NCBI GenBank assembly: GCA_030522415.1
Contig: CM060107.1
Span: 23,316,571 to 23,380,570, forward strand
Reading direction: 5' to 3'
DNA from: Channallabes apus
Taxonomy: Eukaryota > Chordata > Actinopteri > Siluriformes > Clariidae
Length of the DNA: 64,000 nt
The position numbers were made by a program, and so were the translations under genes. Below the pieces are notes generated by a model, which searched no databases, was not told where the DNA came from, and saw only the letters and a list, made by a program, of their open reading frames with translations. Each line of letters starts with the position of its first letter. Positions within the stretch are counted from its first letter, which is position 1. Positions 57,941-64,000 of the stretch are shown in pieces.

Positions 57941-60900
57941 ATGAAAGGACCAGAGCTTGTAGATTCGAGGAGTCGCTTTCGGTTTGCTGAATCGTGCCTG
58001 GGTTTAATGGGCTGCATATGCATCAGTTATGCTGTCTTTACCCCTGACTGGTTGGATGGAACAGGACTGTGGTCCAGTGGAAACGAGACGAATATTATAG
58101 ACAGCTGGACACAAGGGGATACAATCCACGGTGAGAGTCATTTGGTCTTGTTTCAATTTCAAGATCAACAGTTTAAGAACAAAATGGCTTGAGCTGACAT
58201 TGTTGACATTGTGTGTCATCTTTGATTGGGCGTTGCAGCTTGTTGTTCTTCATGTCTTTGGAGACAATGCAGCATTTAATGGCCTTATAATTATATGGAG
58301 TGTGTAATTTGGAACAGACTTGAAAGTGTATGCAAAGCATAAAATTCCACATCACCAGTCAAGGCAGAGCAATTTCATTTTGACGCACAGGTGTGGGCTT
58401 GTTCAACTATGAATGAACAAAATACACGTCCTAGGGCAAAAATTATTTGATTTTTTTTCACAGCAGTGAAGGCTACCGTAATAAAAATCCACGTCACGGT
58501 TGACTACCTTGTGGCAGGAGACCATAACAATTTGACATTCTAATCATGCCTAGGTGTTTTAATATGATGTAGGTCCGAACTTGAATTAACCTGTTAAGAC
58601 TTGCACCCTCAGCGAGGACCATCCAGTGGGGTGTCACTTTCAAAAACATGCTGGGCTTGCTATGGAATTTCCCTTCAAGTTCAGCTACCCTTTTTCAATT
58701 TACAGTGAAGATGTATGCAAATTAATTTAGTTTTGTAATGTGTTGAACTAGGAAGATCTCTGTAGTGTTTAAAATGTCTTCCTAGTCTTAGTCACCGTTA
58801 TGGAATGTTAACCAGTCAGTCATGCTTCATACACTGTTCATTAAAATATGGGCCAATTACCAAGCCCCCTTCTTTTATTTAAAACAAATTAAATAAATAA
58901 TTATCCATTGAAAAAAAATAAATAATAATAATTAAAAAGTATATATACTGTACACCATGCTCCAGTTTTAATTCCCGTCTCCATGTGCATGGAGTTTGCA
59001 TGTTCTCCCTGTGTTTGGTGGGTTCCTTCTGGTTCTCCGGTTTCCTCCAACAGTCCAAAGACATGCAGACTACCCTAACTGGCGTCCCCAAAATTCCCTG
59101 TAGTGTGTGAATGAGAGTGTGAGTGTTTATATATTTTCTTGTTGTTATAAATAGATAAACAAAGTTTCTTCAAAAATTGGGGGAACCTCTGAATATCAAG
59201 CATAGATACTAATGAACTACTGTATGCAATGGATTTTTAGTGCAGTTATTATATTATATTATATTATATTATATTATATTATATTATATTAGAAATACTT
59301 TTTTTCTAGAACAAATACAGTGTAATGTTCAAATATATATTTTTCCATAATAATTAGTCAATATCTCACTATGTAAAATTCTTACTTTTTAACTATAATT
59401 TTGACCCAAATAATACCTGGTCATAATTTATCCTAAAATTGAATCCAACTTCATTTTAATAATTTTGTCCTTTCAACAGCTTTATAGGCAATAACACATT
59501 CTCTGTTGCTGTTACCAGGTCTAGGACCTCACAACGTGTTTGCTGCCCTTTCTTTCCTTATGGCTGTAAGCTCAGGAATTCTGTGTCTTCTGTTTGCATT
59601 CTGCTGGACGTCAAAGACTGTGCTCTCTTACTCCAACACACGTTCGCTGCTGATGGCAGACCAGGCACTTTACCCCACCACCCTGCTGCTTGTCACACTG
59701 CTACCAACAGGTTAGACTTTACATGCCATACTATTTTGCCAACAAAATTGAAATGGATATTTTTGATTGCATGTCACTTAAGGGCGATGTCCATAGTGGT
59801 ACGTGTCAAATCATGACAAGTAACTTAAAGCTACATGAACATTTATAAAGACAACAAGCATCAGCTGTCCTAAGTACTGCACTTGTCAATTTTCATGTCA
59901 GGTGAATCAAGTGACAGCATTTGTGTAATCTGACAGAATTTTTGATAATCATCGTGCTTTCCAGACTCTGTGGCCATGTGCTGATGGTGTGGCATTTCAA
60001 ACATCAATTAAATAAAAATTTCATTTGTACTGTGGGAATTTATGCTGAATTAACCACCAAGTACAAGAGACAGCGTAGGCAGAGTGCTGTGCACTGAGCT
60101 ACTACTGTAACTCACTTGTCAATATTCTGACATAAATCAGTCCACAAAGTGTCATAACACCATATGCCAATATAAGAACACAGCTTAACATGTCAACATA
60201 AATCTATTTTACTTTTACCATATTTACACCAATCTTCCACACTGAGGTTTTATGACAATTTACAGTAGAAGGAACGTGCGGTACTTAGGGTCAACTGTCG
60301 AGAGCAACGGAGAGTGTTCAAAGGAGGTGAAGAGACGAGTACAGGCAGGTTGGAATGGGTGGAGAAAAGTGTCAGGTGTGTTGTGCGATAAAAGAGTATC
60401 AGCGAGAATGAAAGGAAAGGTGTACAGGACAGTGGTGAGACCAGCAATGCTCTACGGCTTAGAGACAGTGGCACTGAAGAAAAGACAGGAGGCAGAGCTA
60501 GAGGTAGCAGAGCTGAAGATGTTGAGGTTCTCTTTGGGAGTGACAAGGATGGATAGGATCAAGAATCAGTTCATCAGAGGGACAACCCATGTTAGATGTT
60601 TTGGAAATAAAGTCAGAGAGGCCAGATTGAGGTGGTTTGGACATGTTCAGAGGAGAGAGTGTGAATATATCAGTAGAAGGATGCTGAGGTTGGAACTGCC
60701 AGGCAGGAGGTCTAGAGGAAGACCAAAGAGGAGATTTATGGATGCAGTGAGAGAGGACATGAAGTTAGTTGGTGTGAGAGAAGAGGATGCAGAGGATAGG
60801 GTTAGATGGAGGCAGATGATTCGCTGTGGCGACCCCTGAAAGGGAACAGCCGAAAGACAAAGAAGAAGAACAAATTAAATTTTTAAACTTATTCCTGTAT

Positions 60901-61941
60901 GATTAAGCCTTTTTTAAAGAAATATAATAAAATATGAATGCTGTTACAGGAAAACAATCAAAGATGGGCTGGTGTAATGTGTTACCACCGATTGTTTGTT
61001 ATATATATTTCTGTCATATATTATTGCTTAGCTCTTATGTTGGATTGGTCTACATGGAGCAGCCTTCGCCTTCCAGGCTGCAGTGGTCAGAACTGACCAA
61101 AAGTGGTGCAAATAATTAAAACTGGTGAACCGGCAATAGGGTCATGGGCAGCCACAGTTCATTGATGCATATAAGCAGCGAAGGCTGGTCCATGGAGACC
61201 AATCCAATATAAGAGCTAAGAAAAAATATATGACAGAAATATATATAACAAACAATTGGTGGTAACACATTACACCACCCTATCTTTGATTGATTGTTTT
61301 CCTGTAACAGCATTCCTGTTTTGTTGTATTTCTATACCCTAATATACCCACCCATTTCCAGGTGACATTGGTAACTGTAGCTACTGCGACCAGGCAGTAT
61401 ATATTGTATACGGTATATGCTTCAGTGTGGGCTTATGGGCCTCTCCATATGGATAGTTGGTATATCATTTAGGAAAATCAGTTTAGAGGAATTAAAGCAC
61501 TGCAATGAATTTAGTAATGTTCCTTTTTATTACAGCATGCCTAGATCCTTCACTGACATATTAAACAACAAAATGAGTTTTTAACTGAAAAGCATAAATC
61601 TGTGTCTTTTATACACAACTCCTTCTCCAGGGTTCTTTTTTCTCCTAAGCTGGGCGATTTTCACCAGTCGACATATTGCCGATATTCGAGATGACCTGAC
61701 ACGTCTGGGCTCTTCCTATTGGCTGGGTGCTGTGGGCTGGGCTCTGCTGTTGGCCGTGCTGCCAGTGGTGTTCCTGGTGGAGCAGTGTGTGGTACCCGAT
61801 ATATTGCCAGAGCTGAAGAAGAAGCCTGAATTGTGGTGGAAGGGATTTCAGGTGGCACACACGCGCTCATTCAGCGACAGCTACCAGCGCAGCGGTGAAC
61901 ACTTCAACCATAAGTTTAAGAGATACATGTCTGTGCCCTGA
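57941..61941 (+). CDS. Four-pass membrane protein, PMP22/claudin-like
   Basis: Three coding exons, 57941-58130, 59519-59710 and 61631-61941 (693 nt, 230 aa), all joined in phase 1 with good GT/AG sites. Four hydrophobic helices lie at about residues 14-35, 70-92, 115-138 and 160-183. The first extracellular loop has W37 and GLW (residues 42-44), the W-GLW pattern of the PMP22/claudin/NKG7 group, but no cysteine pair of classical claudins. An N-glycosylation sequon, NET, is at 48-50. The cytoplasmic tail (about 45 aa) is basic and Ser/Phe-rich (FKRYMSVP end), with no clear PDZ motif. I cannot assign orthology; NKG7/CLDND2-like proteins are the nearest in style. Probably a plasma-membrane protein. 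Confidence 0.8.
58131..59518. other. Intron 1 of the tetraspan gene's coding region
   Basis: Mostly unique. It contains a plus-strand SINE fragment at 58965-59130 and a TTATA pentanucleotide repeat at 59248-59291. Confidence 0.5.
60255..60865 (+). mobile_element. LINE 3' end with 195-codon open frame
   Basis: Best copy of the family. It encodes VRYLGSTVESNGECSKEVKR, VVRPAMLYGLETVALKKRQ, VRCFGNKVREARLRWFGHVQ and ends VRWRQMIRCGDP-stop at 60837, then a GAAAGACAAAGAAGAAGAA tail. 5'-truncated inside RT. RTE-like is tentative. In intron 2 of the tetraspan gene, same strand. Confidence 0.8.
60933..61318. mobile_element. Palindromic MITE (foldback)
   Basis: Two arms of about 155 bp (60933-61090 and 61163-61318) are near-perfect reverse complements, starting GAATGCTGTTACAGGAAAAC on each strand, with a short asymmetric centre. 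Both strands therefore give almost the same short peptide frame, which is not a gene. The transcript would fold into a long hairpin. Confidence 0.85.
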
Positions 61942-62854
61942 GGGAGACAGCGGTATCAAATAGCAGTGCTGTTTTAATATTCTCCCTGTCCAGCCACTGA
62001 AAGCCTGAGTGTGTGTGTGCAGAACCAGGTAACTAAGAGTCTTGTGTCCTTTGCACATACGGTAGGAGGCTGCCTAAGGGTTGACTCAGCTTGAAGATAC
62101 ATTGATTTTTTCATTCTGGAAAACACAGAAGACTGTGGCTGAGTTATTGCACTTTGCAAAGGACCTGTCGGATGTAATAGCCTGAAGAACAAAATCATTC
62201 ATTTTCATTTGTAACCAGACATTACAAGACGGTTGCTTTCAAAGAATTCTCTTTTTAACTTTATCATGCTTATACACACTACTTTGAATTAGTGAAAACT
62301 TGATTTCTGACATGCAAGTCATTCAGAGTGGATTTTGCCTTTAGGTGGATGTTTATACAATTAGTTCTGAACTCTAAAAGATACCTCAACCAGTCTAAAT
62401 TCAAGTTTACTCTTGTAACTAAGTTACTTTTGTTTAGTAGGTACTAAATAATATTCCTTGCCGTATAATTGTAAGCAGTGGGAGTCGCACTAGTAAGCAG
62501 GGGACATTAAGGTTTAATGAATTGCTTATACAGTACTTTGGTGCTTATATTGGAGCTTATATTGATAGTCATAATAATAATAATAATAATAATAACTAAC
62601 AATTATTAAGTGAAGAATCCAGTGAAAAAGTTTGTATTTTTTTATTTCTATCTTGCTACATCTTAGTACGTACTGTAGCTTGACTGGCATGAATGATTTT
62701 GTGTGATATCCTGGCATACTGCAAATGTCATACTGATGCCAAAAGGATTTGTGGCACTAGCACCCTCACCTGGTCTGTATTACAACATTACATGAAATTT
62801 CTGACTCTGTCCAGGGAGAAGAGGGCATGAAAAATATCAACTATTGTTATATGC

Positions 62855-62860
62855 AATAAA
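62855..62860 (+). terminator. Polyadenylation signal of the tetraspan gene
   Basis: AATAAA about 0.9 kb after the stop, preceded by unique 3' UTR-like sequence and followed by a T/G-rich stretch. Confidence 0.55.
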
Positions 62861-62880
62861 CAGATGTTTTTTAAGCTGAT

Positions 62881-64000
62881 GAATGGTTTATTGTAGCAAT
62901 TCATTCTTTTGTAATAATAATAAAATACAGCTTTTTGTCATTCTACACTCAACAAATAAACACATATACCCAGTGTATCCTTGCTTTTCTTACACTTAAT
63001 AATAAAATAATTGATAAACCTAATAATATGCAAATACAGTTATCTTGTGTGCAACTGAATTACATTTTTTTTATGTGTCTGCCTTATGCTATTTTTTAGC
63101 TTATTATTATTTAATGCCAGTGCAGGGTCTACTTGGACAATCGGCCTGTTTAACTCTTTTCAACTTTATTTAAATTCTCATAATATCTAATCCAACTTAT
63201 GCAATTTTAAAGAACTTTTATTTATATTTATTAAGTGTATTAAAACTTTATGTAGGTGGAAAGATAAATAAACATGGACTGGTAGGAAGGAACCCAGTTA
63301 TCTGTGCTGAGAAAAGTAATAAAGGAAGTTGCTAATAAGCTAACCACTTTCCTTTAGACTTCCATTGTAAGTTAGATTTAAGTAGACAGTTTTTCTGCTC
63401 TTTTCTCAGTAAAAAAAAAATACTAAAATGATCTTCATCACATTTACTCACCCACTACAGATGAAGCAAATGAGGCTGGAACTTATTTTATTTTTTTTTT
63501 ACATTTCTGGCATACTGAGATCCTCTCAACAACTGAAACATAATGATACAGATGCTTCTTCTTCTTTTTGTTAGCTTTGTTCATTTAATTTTATGAATTA
63601 TTATTTACTGAGTATCACAAATATGAAGAATGCTTTGCTGTTAATATTTTGCCCAAGACAGATATTTTGCCAGATGGAGGGAGGAGGAGTGATAACGAGA
63701 AAGATGACGGCCATAGAGAGGAAATTGCTGAGCTTATGTTTACTTTCTGATGTTGCTAGGGTGGAGAAGAATAAACTGGGCTTGGCTATGTGAATTGTAC
63801 CTTACACTGGTGCAGCACTAATTAAACGACAGTTCCACCTTATTAACAGTGGCTAATGAGTTTGGTATTCAATTTGTGAATGACCTTTTTCATTTACCAA
63901 CACAAAAACACCTAATTGGCATTTGAATGGAAGTCGAATGTCCTTGAAGGTCATAGAGCATGGTGCTTAAATGTGCAGTAAATGGCAAAAAAAAGAGAAA
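62881..64000. other. AT-rich right end, no gene seen
   Basis: No coding exon, tRNA or clear transposon recognised. A short plus-strand frame at 63593-63793 has no support. Confidence 0.4.

Noticed and set aside
60934..61313. Two similar short peptides on opposite strands
   Set aside because: Caused by the palindrome itself.

Overview
The window looks like teleost fish genomic DNA, possibly an ostariophysan. It has interrupted vertebrate genes with GT/AG introns, many fish-type DNA transposons (Tc1/mariner, hAT, Harbinger-like), BEL/Pao and Gypsy LTR elements, L2-like and other LINEs, tRNA-derived SINEs and long TG/CA, TA and GATA microsatellites. No bacterial-type operons, CRISPR arrays or rRNA genes were seen. 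The species call is inference from repeat style.

Two host genes can be built exon by exon, both on the plus strand. (1) 29863-56276 is accs, the ACC-synthase-like PLP enzyme gene. My model has 16 coding exons that keep phase throughout (3039 nt, 1012 aa). It joins a trihelix (Myb/SANT-like) DNA-binding domain (exon 1), a 39-nt microexon, a basic/coiled-coil linker (exon 3) and a complete fold-type I aminotransferase domain (exons 4-16). (2) 57941-61941 is a three-exon gene for a 230-aa four-pass membrane protein of the PMP22/claudin type. It has an upstream 5' UTR exon and an AATAAA signal at 62855.

Layout. 0-5 kb: LINE fragment, then a Tc1-like element broken by a Harbinger-like derivative that carries pieces of a Myb-like ORF. 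5-9 kb: a Tc1-like element split by a BEL/Pao LTR retrotransposon, itself split by a SINE. 9-14 kb: a decayed minus-strand Gypsy element between long inverted repeats. 14-26.5 kb: mostly non-coding, with SINEs, a hAT element and a Harbinger-type MITE. 26.5-27.4 kb: CpG-rich block with a CTCF-type motif. 28-29 kb: minus-strand LINE 3' end. 29.9-56.3 kb: accs. Its 14.6-kb intron 2 holds nested transposons and a partial tandem duplication that left a dead copy of the exon 3 start; intron 4 holds an element with three tandem tRNA-Glu-like units. 57.5-62.9 kb: the tetraspan gene, with a LINE 3' end and a near-perfect palindromic element in its second coding intron. 62.9-64 kb: AT-rich, no gene seen.

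The most notable points are the DNA-binding-domain/PLP-enzyme fusion in accs, a Harbinger-like element nearby whose Myb ORF matches the same domain type, the exon 3 duplication, TG repeats directly before two accs splice acceptors, and the tRNA-Glu-like array.
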